Shown: positions 42,938-51,807 of the stretch, piece by piece
Layout: the number at the start of each line of letters is the position of its first letter
How positions within the stretch are numbered: position 1 is the stretch's first letter
NCBI RefSeq assembly: GCF_000243095.1
Contig: NZ_AHJE01000048.1
Coordinates: 84,735-148,734, forward strand
Length of the DNA: 64,000 nt
Source: Cupriavidus basilensis OR16
GTDB taxonomy: Bacteria > Pseudomonadota > Gammaproteobacteria > Burkholderiales > Burkholderiaceae
Reading direction: 5' to 3'
Made by a program: the position numbers and the translations under genes
The notes under the pieces: generated by a model
What the model was told of the DNA's origin: nothing
The model's database searches: none
Seen by the model: only the letters and a program-made list of their open reading frames with translations

Positions 42938-44062
42938 TCAGGCGCGGGTGCGCTCGCGCAGGAAAACCAGCACCGCGGCACGCTCGCCGCGGAACACGAT
43001 CCTCGCCTCGCGCTGTTCGCGCTGGTAGGCATACATCGGATCGTAGTATTGCTGCAGCAGCAAGGCGATCCAGCCCAGATGCGGGTCGGTATCGCCCGTT
43101 TCAGCCTGGCGCGCCAGCGCTTGCTCCAGCAGCGCCGAAAGACGCTCGTAGCGCGTGCCGCCGAGCCGCTTGGCAATGGCCGCCATGGCATCGCGCAGGC
43201 GTGCCGCGTAGGCGGCAAAACCAGCCTGCTCGCCCAGCGCGGCCATGAATTCCGCCGACAGGCCAAGCACGTAGTCCTCCAGCACGCGATGCATGCGAGC
43301 CTCGAAGGATTCCTCCAGCCAGACCAGCGGTGCCGCCTGGATGGCCTGGTAGAAGGACTGCGGCAAGTTGCGTGCGCCGATGAAACGTCCCTCGTCCTCA
43401 ACCACCAGTGCCGGCCGCCCGGCCGCGCGATGGCGCAGCAGCGAAATCGCCAGGCCGTTCTCGAAATCGATCTGCGTGGGCTGCGCCACCACGCGCCGGC
43501 CAAAGCTGGACCCGCGATGGCGGGCCTGGCCCTCCAGGTCGATGGCCGCGTCCGGGCTGCCGCTCGGGCCCGCCATCAGGTCGGCGAGCAGCTCGGTCTT
43601 GCCGCTCCCGGTCATGCCGCCCAGCACCAGCAGGCTGCATTCGGCGGCGGCCGCATCGAGGGTTTCGATCAGGAAACCGCGCATCGCCTTGTAGCCGCCC
43701 GTCACGCGCGGATAAGCGATGCCGGCATCTTCGCGCAGCCACTGCTGCACGATCTGCGAGCGCAAGCCGCCGCGGAAGCAATACAGGTAGCCGTCGGGAT
43801 GGGCCCGCGCAAAGGCCGCCCAGCCCGCGGTGCGCGCGGCGCGGATGTCGCCGGTCACCAGCTGGTGGCCCAGCGCGATCGCGGCCTGCGGCCCTTGCTC
43901 CTCGTAGCACAAGCCCACCTGATGCCGTTCGGCATCGTCCATCAGCGGCAGGTTGACCGCGCCCGGAAACGCGCCGCGAGCGAACTCCACCGGCGCGCGC
44001 GCATCGAGCAGCGGCACGCCGGAAAGAAAGAGCTGGCGAAAGTCGGCCGTGTCCTCGCGCAT
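42938..44062 (-). CDS. mnmH: tRNA 2-selenouridine synthase
   Basis: SelU/MnmH replaces sulfur by selenium at the wobble uridine using selenophosphate. 374 residues: rhodanese domain with LYCFRGGLRSQ (catalytic Cys) and a P-loop domain VLGGMTGSGKTELLADL. Its ATG overlaps the selD stop (TGATG), so it is coupled to the selenophosphate donor. No selA/selB are in the window. Confidence 0.93.
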   Translation of the reverse strand: MREDTADFRQLFLSGVPLLDARAPVEFARGAFPGAVNLPLMDDAERHQVGLCYEEQGPQAAIALGHQLVTGDIRAARTAGWAAFARAHPDGYLYCFRGGLRSQIVQQWLREDAGIAYPRVTGGYKAMRGFLIETLDAAAAECSLLVLGGMTGSGKTELLADLMAGPSGSPDAAIDLEGQARHRGSSFGRRVVAQPTQIDFENGLAISLLRHRAAGRPALVVEDEGRFIGARNLPQSFYQAIQAAPLVWLEESFEARMHRVLEDYVLGLSAEFMAALGEQAGFAAYAARLRDAMAAIAKRLGGTRYERLSALLEQALARQAETGDTDPHLGWIALLLQQYYDPMYAYQREQREARIVFRGERAAVLVFLRERTRA

Positions 44063-44959
44063 CAGATCACCTCGACGGCATACCGGCCCTGCGCGACGAA
44101 CTCGCCGACCGGCGCCAGTGCCAGGCCAAACTCCGCGCAGGCGGCATGGAAACCGGCCTCGCCCTCAGGCTCGACCGCCACCAGCAAGCCTCCGCTGGTC
44201 TGCGGATCACACAGCAAGGCGCGCTGCACTTCGCTCAACGCGCCGCCCTGGTTGTCGATCCCGGCGCCAATCCGTGCGCCATAGCTATCGAAGTTGCGCT
44301 GGGTGCCGCCGGGCACGCAACCGGCCTCGACGTAGCGCAGCACTTCCGGCAGCAACGGCACGGCGGCGTGGTCAAGACGCGCCGTGAGGCGACTGCCGTC
44401 TGCCATCTCGACAAGGTGCCCGAGCAGGCCGAAGCCAGTCACATCCGTCATGGCCCGCACGCCGGCCAGCTTGCCGAAGCGGCTGCCGGGACGATTGAGC
44501 ACGCACATCCAGTCGCGCGCAAGGTGGACATCCTCGGCGCGCAGCTTGCCCTGCTTCTCGGCGGTGGTGAGCACGCCGATGCCCAGCGGCTTGGTCAGGT
44601 ACAGCCGGCAGCCGGCGGTCGCCGTGTCGTTGCGTTTCAGGTGCGCGCGGTCGACCACGCCAGTCACCGCAAGCCCGAAGATGGGCTCGGGCGCATCAAT
44701 GGAATGCCCGCCGGCAAGCGGAATGCCCGCGTCCTCGCAGGCACGGCGACCACCCGCCACTACCTCGCGCGCCACCTCGGGCGGCAGCAGCTTGACCGGC
44801 CAGCCGAGGATGGCGATGGCCAGCAGCGGCCACCCACAGGCGCGGATCCAGATGCTGGTTTCCGCTGCCGGCAAGGATCACGTCGAGCACCTGCGGCGAA
44901 ATCTTGCACCCACAGCCGGCGCCATGGCTGTACTGCGTCAGGCGAATCGTGTCTCCCAT
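44062..44959 (-). pseudogene. selD: Selenophosphate synthetase, internal deletion
   Basis: Makes selenophosphate from selenide and ATP. Start MGDTIRLTQYSHGAGCGCKI with catalytic Cys (not selenocysteine) in GAGCGC. After NQHLDPRLWVG the family continues with the Asp-rich nucleotide site (DDAAVY ... GRIAATNAISDIYAMGG), but at about 44845 the sequence jumps to LLAIAILGWPVKLLPP in another frame and is then intact to 44062. About 50 codons including metal-binding Asp residues are missing (net loss 2 modulo 3). Confidence 0.85.
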
Positions 44960-45234
44960 GATGCTGGCTCCTGTCATTTGATGTGGTGTGGTGTGGCGTG
45001 GTGTGATGTGGTGTCGTGCAATGCCGATTCGGCGCCCTTTACCGCAGCATAGGCGGATGGCGCTCAAACTGGCACGAACACCGGCCCCGGCAAGGGCAGT
45101 GAGGCTGGGGGAAGAATGGGAATCTGAATGATAAGGGTTACCGCCTGGATGCGGGCGGAGCCGGCAGCACCGAGTGGCGCCGCGCGGTTGCGGCCACTGG
45201 GTTCTTGCGAACCTGCGGCCGGCTGTCGGGCGGA

Positions 45235-45714
45235 TTATTGTTCGCCCGGCTCCATCTGCGATTGCAGATAGTTCGGCAAGCCAACCTTATCGATCAGGTC
45301 GAGCTGCGTCTCGAGGAATTCGATGTGCTCTTCGGTATCGGTCAGGATCTCGACCAGGATCTCGCGGCTGACGTAGTCGCCCACCGATTCGCAATACGTG
45401 ATGCCTTCCTTGACGGTGGCATGCGCGCCTTGCTCCAGCTTCAGATCGCACTTGAGCATTTCCGGGGTGTCTTCGCCCAGCAGCAACTTGTTGAGGTCCT
45501 GAAGATTGGGCAGGCCATCAAGCATCAGGATGCGATCGATCAGGCGGTCGGCATGCTTCATTTCGCCGATGGATTCCTTGTACTCGATGTCGCCGAGCTT
45601 CTTCAGGCCCCAGTGGCGGTACATGCGAGCGTGCAGGAAGTACTGGTTGATCGCGGTCAGCTCGTTCTTCAGCTGCGCGTTCAAATGCTGGATGACCTTC
45701 TTGTCACCTTTCAT
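45235..45714 (-). CDS. bfr: Bacterioferritin
   Basis: Heme-containing ferritin, 159 residues: KVIQHLNAQLKNELTAINQYFLHARM with the first ferroxidase Glu, heme-ligand Met in GEMKHADRLIDRI, and E-x-x-H in TDTEEHIEFLETQ. 24-mer that stores iron. Upstream lies bfd, its release ferredoxin. 275 bp of sequence without coding content separate it from selD; the middle of this gap has GT-rich repeats (44979-45018). Confidence 0.95.
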   Translation of the reverse strand: MKGDKKVIQHLNAQLKNELTAINQYFLHARMYRHWGLKKLGDIEYKESIGEMKHADRLIDRILMLDGLPNLQDLNKLLLGEDTPEMLKCDLKLEQGAHATVKEGITYCESVGDYVSREILVEILTDTEEHIEFLETQLDLIDKVGLPNYLQSQMEPGEQ

Positions 45715-45826
45715 TGGAAGCTCCTTGTTGCAACGGGCCCCCGCAAAAACGCGAAGCGGCGCAAGGCGCGCCGCAGGCAGTCAAAACAAGCGAATACGCG
45801 CCGCAACCTGATAGTTGCGGGCGAGT

Positions 45827-46123
45827 TCAGGCAACCAACTCGGTGCGCTGGTCGTTCGCGACTGCCGGGTCCCGAGTGTCCATTATGGCACGTGGGCCCG
45901 ACGACGAACAGGAGGAAATGGCCACGACCTGGATGGTAGAGACCTTGACGTTACGTACCGCCGCGACACCCTCGCAGAGCACCTGTTGGGCGCATTCGCG
46001 GCAGCGGCCACAGCAAGTGCCAACGCCCAGGGTTTCGGCCAGCTCGTCGAGCGTGGATACGCCTAGATGCGCAGCACCATGAATTTCTCGGTCGGTAACC
46101 TGATTGCAGATGCAAACGTACAC
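45827..46123 (-). CDS. bfd: Bacterioferritin-associated ferredoxin
   Basis: [2Fe-2S] protein that reduces bacterioferritin to free iron. The cluster Cys pattern is C-x-C (VCICNQVTD) and C-x2-C (CCGRCREC). The start is GTG at 46123 with a strong AGGAGGG site 4 nt upstream. 98 residues, longer than the 64 of E. coli, with an added C-terminal tail. A Fur-like box about 70 bp upstream suggests induction under iron limitation. bfr lies 112 bp downstream. Confidence 0.88.
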   Translation of the reverse strand: MYVCICNQVTDREIHGAAHLGVSTLDELAETLGVGTCCGRCRECAQQVLCEGVAAVRNVKVSTIQVVAISSCSSSGPRAIMDTRDPAVANDQRTELVA

Positions 46124-46191
46124 AAATCCCTCCTTGGGAGAGGGGTGACACCGGCATGTCACCCGCGATGTACGTCAGAATATCAGAGATC

Positions 46192-46210
46192 GAAAATGAT
46201 AACAATTCCC
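46192..46210 (-). promoter_or_regulatory. Fur-like box upstream of bfd
   Basis: GAAAATGATAACAATTCCC matches the 19-bp Fur consensus GATAATGATAATCATTATC at 14 of 19 positions, about 70 bp before the bfd start. Position in the short AT-rich gap before bfd supports it. Confidence 0.6.
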
Positions 46211-46370
46211 ATTAAACCGCAAAATGTACATGCCAAGAACGCAGCACTTAATCTGGCAATCGCGGACAAAGGAGGCGTCACAAGCGCCAAAAAACAAGCG
46301 CCAAAAAAGTGAGTGAAAGCCACCTTTTTTGCGTTGGATTTTCGCAAAAACCTTGATGCAATCAGGGTTG

Positions 46371-48146
46371 TCAGAGCAGTTTCAGCGCGCAGGCGAGCTC
46401 CTCCGGCTCGTAGGCGCTCAGCACTTGCTCCACCTGCCGCTCCAGGCGCTCGCAGTCGGCATGCAGGATTTCCTGCTTGACCCGGAGCAACTGCGAGGGA
46501 TGCATCGAGAACTCGCGCAGCCCCATGCCAAGCAGCAGGCGCGTCATGGCGGGATCCCCGGCCATCTCGCCGCACACCGCCACCGGCACGCCGGCCCGAT
46601 TGGCCTCGCGGATGGTACGCGCGATCAATTGCAACACCGCCGGGTGCAGCGGATCGTAGAGATGCGCCACGGCGTTGTCGGCGCGGTCGATGGCCAGCGT
46701 GTACTGGATCAGGTCGTTGGTGCCGATGGAGAGGAAATCCATGCGCCGCAGGAACAGCGGCAGCATCAGCACGGCGGCCGGGATCTCGATCATCGCCCCG
46801 ACCTTGAGATTGGGGTCGAACGCCTGGCCGCGCGCGTCGAGCTGGCGCTTGGCCTGCGCGATCAGGTCCAGGGTCTGGTCAATCTCGCGGGCATGGGCCA
46901 GCATCGGGATCAGCAGCCGCACCGGACCAAAGGCCGAGGCACGCAGCAGCGCGCGCAACTGGGTCAGGAACATGGCCGGCTCGGACAGAGACCAACGGAT
47001 CGCGCGCAAGCCCAGCGCCGGATTGAGCGCGGTCTCAAAATCGTCGCCACGCCCGTCCCGGCCGTCCCGCCCATCCAGTGGCTTGTCGGCGCCGATATCG
47101 ATGGTGCGGATCGTGACCGGCAGCCCGTGCATGGCGTCCACGGCGCCGCGGTACGCCTCGAATTGCTCTTCCTCGTTGGGCAGTTCGCCACGCCGGTTCA
47201 TGAACAGGAACTCGGACCGGAACAGGCCCACGCCAACCGCGCCCGCGGTCAGCGCCGCGGTGGCATCCTCCGCCATTTCGATGTTGGCCAGCAGGTCGAT
47301 CTCGAGCCCGTCCAGGGTCACGGCCGGTGTATGGCGCAGGCGCTGCAGGCGCTTCTTTTCCAGCGCTCGCTCGCTCTGCCGATGGCGGTACTCCTCGAGG
47401 ATGATGGCGGACGGATCCACGATGACCAGGCCCGCGTCGCCATCGATGATGACCCAGTCGTCCTGGCGGATCAGCTCGCTCGCGCTCTGCACGCCCACGG
47501 CGGCGGGGATATCGAGGCTGCGCGCCACGATGGCGGTATGGGAAGTGCGTCCGCCAAGATCGGTCACGAAGCCGTGGAACACGGTGTGGCGGAACTGCAG
47601 CATGTCGGCGGGCGAGATGTCGTGAGCGACCACGATCACACCGGGCGCCGGCTCGCCATCCGGGGCCAGCGAGGACGGCGGCGCCGGGGCCGGGGCCAGC
47701 ACAGCCGCACCGGCCAGCACCTTGAGGATGCGCTCGACCACTTGGCGGATGTCCGCCTTGCGCTCGCGCAGGTACTCGTCCTCGATTTCGTCGAACTGGC
47801 GCATCAGCTCTTCCAGCCGCGTGGTCAGCGCCCATTCGGCGTTGTAGCGCCGGTTGCGGATCAGTGCCTCTGGCTCGCGCGCCAGCGCCTCGTCATCGAG
47901 GATCATGGCATGCACATCGAGGAAAGCGCCCAGTTCTTCCGGCGCCTCGCGCGGCAGATCCCGCTTGAGCGTGACCAGCTCGGCCCGCACCGCCGCGCGC
48001 GCCGAGCGCAGGCGCTCGACCTCGGCGTCAAGCCGGTCCTCGTCGACCAGGTAATGGGATACATCGAGCGCAGCAGGCGCCAGCAAATGCGCGCGCCCGA
48101 TGGCGACGCCGCGCGAGACCGGGATGCCGTGCAGGGCAAATGGCAT
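46371..48146 (-). CDS. ptsI: PTS enzyme I
   Basis: Phosphoenolpyruvate-protein phosphotransferase, 591 residues: FALHGIPVSRGVAIGRAH, phospho-His loop GGRTSHTAIVARSL (about residue 190), VGLFRSEFLFM, and the PEP site MIEIPAAVLM with CGEMAGDP. Together with HPr and EIIA(Man-type) and no EIIC in the window it forms a regulatory PTS typical of beta-proteobacteria. A GAPDGRDGRDGRG-like Asp-Gly stretch lies near residue 370. 137 bp after ptsH. Confidence 0.95.
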   Translation of the reverse strand: MPFALHGIPVSRGVAIGRAHLLAPAALDVSHYLVDEDRLDAEVERLRSARAAVRAELVTLKRDLPREAPEELGAFLDVHAMILDDEALAREPEALIRNRRYNAEWALTTRLEELMRQFDEIEDEYLRERKADIRQVVERILKVLAGAAVLAPAPAPPSSLAPDGEPAPGVIVVAHDISPADMLQFRHTVFHGFVTDLGGRTSHTAIVARSLDIPAAVGVQSASELIRQDDWVIIDGDAGLVIVDPSAIILEEYRHRQSERALEKKRLQRLRHTPAVTLDGLEIDLLANIEMAEDATAALTAGAVGVGLFRSEFLFMNRRGELPNEEEQFEAYRGAVDAMHGLPVTIRTIDIGADKPLDGRDGRDGRGDDFETALNPALGLRAIRWSLSEPAMFLTQLRALLRASAFGPVRLLIPMLAHAREIDQTLDLIAQAKRQLDARGQAFDPNLKVGAMIEIPAAVLMLPLFLRRMDFLSIGTNDLIQYTLAIDRADNAVAHLYDPLHPAVLQLIARTIREANRAGVPVAVCGEMAGDPAMTRLLLGMGLREFSMHPSQLLRVKQEILHADCERLERQVEQVLSAYEPEELACALKLL

Positions 48147-48283
48147 GTACCGCTCCGTCAGGAACGTTTAAAAAGTCTGGCCAGGGCCAGCCACCATGGA
48201 AACGGTTTCAGGATGCGGCAAGCGGCCCCGGCCAGGTGCGCCGCGGCGTTCAGCGCCGCCGCATTTCATCCCGAATCGGCCTC

Positions 48284-48554
48284 CTACTCCCCTTCGCCGA
48301 AGCGATTGGCAATGAGCGCCAGCAACGCGTCCATGGCCTCTTGCTCATCGGGTCCGTCGATCTCGATGGTCACGGTAGAGCCGATGCCGGCGGCCAGCAT
48401 CATCACGCCCATGATGCTTTTGGCGTCGACCTGCCGACCATTGCGCGACATCTTGACCTGACTGACGAAGTTGCCCGCCAGTTGCGTCAGCTTGGCGGAA
48501 GCCCGGGCATGCAGCCCAAGCTTATTGATTATGTTGGTGTCCCCTCTGCAGCAT
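48284..48554 (-). pseudogene. ptsH: HPr phosphocarrier protein, +1 frameshift
   Basis: 89-residue HPr with active His15 in LGLHARASAKL and Ser46 region AKSIMGVMML. The natural start is ATG at 48554 (MLQRDTNIINK), but the run CCCC at 48541-48544 (GGGG on the coding strand) has one base too many: the ATG frame ends after MLQRGHQHNQ, and the HPr body is in the next frame with no start. With three G the gene is exactly 270 nt. The start overlaps the end of the EIIA gene, which is likewise altered only in its last residues. Confidence 0.85.
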
Positions 48555-48978
48555 ATTTGTCGGGATGATTTGCGATCTGGTTCTGGACGGTGGTGGAGCC
48601 TATCTGCAGCACACCCTGCGAGCCACCCGCCAGTGCCTTGAGAGCGAGCTGGTCGAGTTTCTCGGCACGGTAGCAAATGGCGCGCACCAGCATGGGAAGG
48701 TTGACGCCGGCAAGCACCTTGACGCGGCCCGGCTCGGCGAGACGGGCGGCAATGTTGGCCGGCGTGGCCCCAAAGATATCGGTCAACACCAGCGCGCCGT
48801 TGTCTTCGCTGACTTCGGCCAGGCGGCACCTGGCCTCGGCCAGCACGGCTGCGGGCTCGGCATCCGGCATGACATCAATCGCCTCGAGCCGTTGAGGCTG
48901 GCCGCAGTAGACATGGGCGGCGCAGTCGCGCAATGCCGATGCCAGGGGGGCGTGCGCGATGATCAGGATGCCTGCCAT
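48529..48978 (-). CDS. PTS system EIIA component, mannose family
   Basis: Cytosolic EIIA of the Man type, 149 residues, with phospho-His in ILIIAHAPLASAL (His9) and GALVLTDIFGATPANIAARL. It accepts phosphate from HPr; without a membrane component nearby it is probably regulatory. It starts the EIIA-ptsH-ptsI operon and overlaps the ptsH start. The stop depends on the extra G in the overlap: without it the end would read AAEGHQHNQ. Confidence 0.9.
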   Translation of the reverse strand: MAGILIIAHAPLASALRDCAAHVYCGQPQRLEAIDVMPDAEPAAVLAEARCRLAEVSEDNGALVLTDIFGATPANIAARLAEPGRVKVLAGVNLPMLVRAICYRAEKLDQLALKALAGGSQGVLQIGSTTVQNQIANHPDKYAAEGTPT

Positions 48979-49030
48979 GGTGGTGAATCCGTTGGATTGA
49001 CACGATTGTAGCAGGCACTCTGCCCGTGAC

Positions 49031-49984
49031 TCAGCGCGAACGCGCCTGTACCGCGTGCTCGAGCGCGTCGATGAACATGGCGGCCACCTGGAACCCGGTC
49101 TGCTGCGTGATCTCCTGGAAGCACGTCGGGCTCGTCACATTGACCTCGGTCAGGTACTCGCCGATCACGTCCAACCCGACCAGCAGCAGACCTTGTTCCC
49201 AGAGGCCCGGCGCCAGCGCCTCGGCGATCTCGCGATCGCGCGCGGAGAGCTCCTGCGCCCGGCCAGTGCCGCCCGCGGCCAGGTTGCCGCGTACTTCGCC
49301 GTCCTTGGGAATGCGCGCCAGCGAATACGGCACGGGTACGCCGCCGATCAGCAGGATGCGCTTGTCGCCGTCCTTGATCTCGGCAATGTAGCGCTGCACC
49401 ATCAGGGTCCGCGCGCCATCTTCCCCTAGCGTCTCGATGATGGCGCCAAGATTCAGGCCGTCCGCGCCAACCCGGAAGATACCCATCCCGCCCATGCCAT
49501 CCAGTGGCTTTAGGATCACATCTCGATGCTCCGCGTGGAATGCGCGGATGCGGTCTGCATCCCGGGTAACGAGAGTCGGCGTGATGTATTCGGGATACTG
49601 GGCAATCGCCAGTTTCTCGGAATGGTCGCGGATTGCCCGTGGCTTGTTGAACACGTTGGCGCCCTGTGACTCGGCCAGTTCCAGCAGCCAGGTGCTGGTC
49701 ACATATTCCATGTCGAAGGGCGGATCCTTGCGCATCAAGATCGCATCAAAGCCGGTCAGCGGCTGCAGGCTGGGCTCGCCCGCGCGGTACCAGTCATGGG
49801 CGTCGCCTGTTAGTTGCAGCGGGCGCACCACCGCCTCGACCTGGTGGGCCGAGAGCGACAGTTGCGACTGCAGGCAGGCAAACAGCTCATGGCCGCGCTC
49901 GACCGCCTCCACCATCATGGCGTAGGTCGAGTCCTTGTAGGTCTTGAAGGTGTCCAGCGGGTCGGTAATAAACAGAATGCGCAT
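49031..49984 (-). CDS. gshB: Glutathione synthetase
   Basis: ATP-grasp ligase adding glycine to gamma-glutamylcysteine. 317 residues: RILFITDPLDTFKTYKDSTYAMM, AILMRKDPPFDMEYV, VILKPLDGMGGMGIFRV and the ATP-grasp end GLDVIGEYLTEVNVTSPTC. Normal length. 29 bp after gshA in the same operon. Confidence 0.95.
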   Translation of the reverse strand: MRILFITDPLDTFKTYKDSTYAMMVEAVERGHELFACLQSQLSLSAHQVEAVVRPLQLTGDAHDWYRAGEPSLQPLTGFDAILMRKDPPFDMEYVTSTWLLELAESQGANVFNKPRAIRDHSEKLAIAQYPEYITPTLVTRDADRIRAFHAEHRDVILKPLDGMGGMGIFRVGADGLNLGAIIETLGEDGARTLMVQRYIAEIKDGDKRILLIGGVPVPYSLARIPKDGEVRGNLAAGGTGRAQELSARDREIAEALAPGLWEQGLLLVGLDVIGEYLTEVNVTSPTCFQEITQQTGFQVAAMFIDALEHAVQARSR

Positions 49985-50013
49985 GTTGGCTCGTCCCGGT
50001 CGCAGCGTTTGTC

Positions 50014-51310
50014 TCAGAGAATCGGATTGGGGTCGGTCTTCTCGAGTTCCAGCGACGCCGCCAGCAATGCCAGCCGCGCCACCACACCATACATATAGAA
50101 ACGGTTCGGCACGGCCGCGCCCGGCTTGGCATGGCTGTCCGGAATGCCGTTGGGCGCGAACGCCAGCGGCACGAAATGCGCGCCCGGCGCATTCAGGTTC
50201 TCGTCGTTGCCGCGGCCGGTATGGACGCGGTAGAAACCACCGACCACATAGCGGTCGATCATGTACACCACTGGCTCGGCCACCGCCTCGTTGACCTTCT
50301 CGAAGGTGTGCACGCCTTCCTGGATGATGACGTCGTTGACCTCGAGGCCTTCCTTGACGACGCTCATCTTGTTGCGTTCCTTTCGGTTCAGCCCCTTGAT
50401 CTCGGACGCATCCTTGATGGTCATGATGCCCATGCCATAGGTGCCGGCATCGGCCTTGACCACCACATACGGCGTTTCCTTGATGCCGTACTCGCGGTAC
50501 TTCTTGGCGATCTTCTTGAGCACGCCTTCGACCGAGTCGGCCAGCGCCTCCTCGCCAATGCGCTCATGGAAATCGATGCCACCGCACTTGGCGAAGTACG
50601 GGTTGACCATCCACGGATCGACGTCGATCAGCTTGGCGAACTTCTTTGCCACTTCATCGTAGGCCGAGAAATGGCTCGATTTGCGGCGCGTCGACCAGCC
50701 CGCGTGCAGCGGCGGCAGCAGGTATTGCTCGTTGATGTTCTCCAGGATCGGGGGAATGCCGGCGGAGAGATCGTTGTTGAGCAGGATCGAGCAGGGATCG
50801 AAGTCCTTCAGGCCCAGCCGGCGGCCGCGCGCGCCCAGGCGGGCCAGCGGCTCCACCACCAGCGTCTGGCCGTCGGGCAGCTCGATCGGGGTGGGTTCAG
50901 TGATGTCTTCGGACAGCGAGCCCAGGCGCACGTTGAGGCCCGCCTGGCGCATGATCAGCGACAGCCGCGCCACATTCTGCAGGTAGAACATGTTACGGGT
51001 GTGGCGCTCGGGGATCAGCAGCAGGTTCTTGGCGTCGGGGCAGATCTTCTCGATCGCCGCCATGGCCGCCTGGACTGCCAGCGGCAGCATTTCAGGTGCC
51101 AGGTTGTTGAACCCGCCCGGGAACAGGTTGGTGTCGACCGGGGGCCAGCTTGAAGCCGGCATTGCGCAGGTCGACCGAACAGTAGAACGGAGGCGTATGT
51201 TCCTGCCATTCCAGCCTGAACCAGCGCTCAATGGACGGCGTCGCGTCCAGGATCTTTTTTTCCAGCTCGAGCAGCGGACCGTTCAGCGCGGTGATGAGAT
51301 GCGGGACCAT
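50014..51310 (-). pseudogene. gshA: Glutamate-cysteine ligase, +1 frameshift
   Basis: First glutathione enzyme, of the beta-proteobacterial type unlike E. coli GshA. Start MVPHLITALNGPLLELEKKIL (51310; ATG at 51316 possible). It reads to VDLRNAGFKLAP, then breaks in a run of five G on the plus strand (51140-51144). With one base removed the frame continues VDTNLFPGGFNNLAPEML and on to the stop at 50014, exactly 432 codons. The long second part has KADAGTYGMGIMTIKD and VYMIDRYVVGGFYRVH. Homopolymer error is likely. Confidence 0.88.
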
Positions 51311-51514
51311 AAACATCCTATTGATCGTCTTTATCGTTCGCCCAGATTGTAGAGGAACGGCCAATTGGCTGCTGGCGCTACCTGAATAAGCATATGCGAG
51401 CGCCGGCACAAGGGATAAGGGATACGGATATGGGGATGGAGGCCCGGAATAAAAGGGGGAGGCCCCAGGAGGAATCCGAAGCGCCTCCGGGAGGCCTGCC
51501 AGCAGGGCCTGGAG

Positions 51515-51626
51515 GGAAAAAAAAAGCGCGACCGGAGCCGCGCTTTCAAATGGCCTGACAGATACGGGGAGCGTTCTGCAGGTGGAGGAAACTGCCTCAG
51601 TGGCACTGTATGTGCGCTCCCCCGCA
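51515..51626 (-). ncRNA. Candidate small RNA or leader upstream of gshA
   Basis: In the 497-bp gene-free gap 51311-51807, the minus strand holds an 8-bp perfect long-range stem (51566-51573 with 51615-51622, GGGGAGCG/CGCTCCCC) enclosing two short hairpins, then, about 20 nt on, a perfect AAAGCGCG/CGCGCTTT terminator (51523-51546) followed by nine U. A weak sigma70-like promoter (TTAAAT at 51659-51654, TCAATT at 51637-51632, spacing 16) would start RNA at about 51625, right at the stem. There is no ATG within. It may be an sRNA of about 110 nt or an attenuator of gshA, 210 bp downstream. No known family recognised. Confidence 0.4.
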
Positions 51627-51728
51627 AAGACAATTGAAGCTTTTTAAGATCGGATTTAAGCACTTTACGAAAACGCCGCCGGCTCCGCTTTCCACCTCGG
51701 CCATCCGCCCACGGCGGACGCCAGGAAT

Positions 51729-51754
51729 GAAAAAAGCCCGGCACAAGGCCGGGC
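51729..51754 (-). terminator. Intrinsic terminator after amtB
   Basis: GCCCGGC / GCCGGGC stem with a 5-nt loop; on the minus strand a U run follows (AAAAAA at 51730-51735 on the plus strand). About 55 bp after the amtB stop. Confidence 0.8.
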
Positions 51755-51807
51755 GAAACTCCTGAGAGAAGATTCCCAATCAGCTCTCCAGCACAACACC
51801 TTTACGA

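Noticed and set aside
44880..44959. Selenocysteine in SelD
   Set aside because: The catalytic position is TGC (Cys) in GAGCGCKI. No in-frame TGA is present at this point, and selA/selB are not in the window.
46196..46312. 38-codon plus-strand ORF as a gene
   Set aside because: No ribosome site and no recognised similarity. Kept only as a remark in the findings.
46329..48461. 710-codon open frame on the plus strand opposite ptsI
   Set aside because: It is a shadow of ptsI in GC-rich DNA. The composition (His, Arg, Gln, Ala) is typical of antisense reading, and ptsI is unmistakable on the other strand.
48529..48556. Programmed frameshift between EIIA and HPr
   Set aside because: No slippery heptamer or downstream pseudoknot is seen, and other beta-proteobacterial ptsH genes start directly with MLQR-type sequence.
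51331..51744. 137-codon minus-strand ORF upstream of gshA
   Set aside because: It reads through two terminator hairpins, has Arg/Pro/Ser-rich low-quality composition and no ribosome site.
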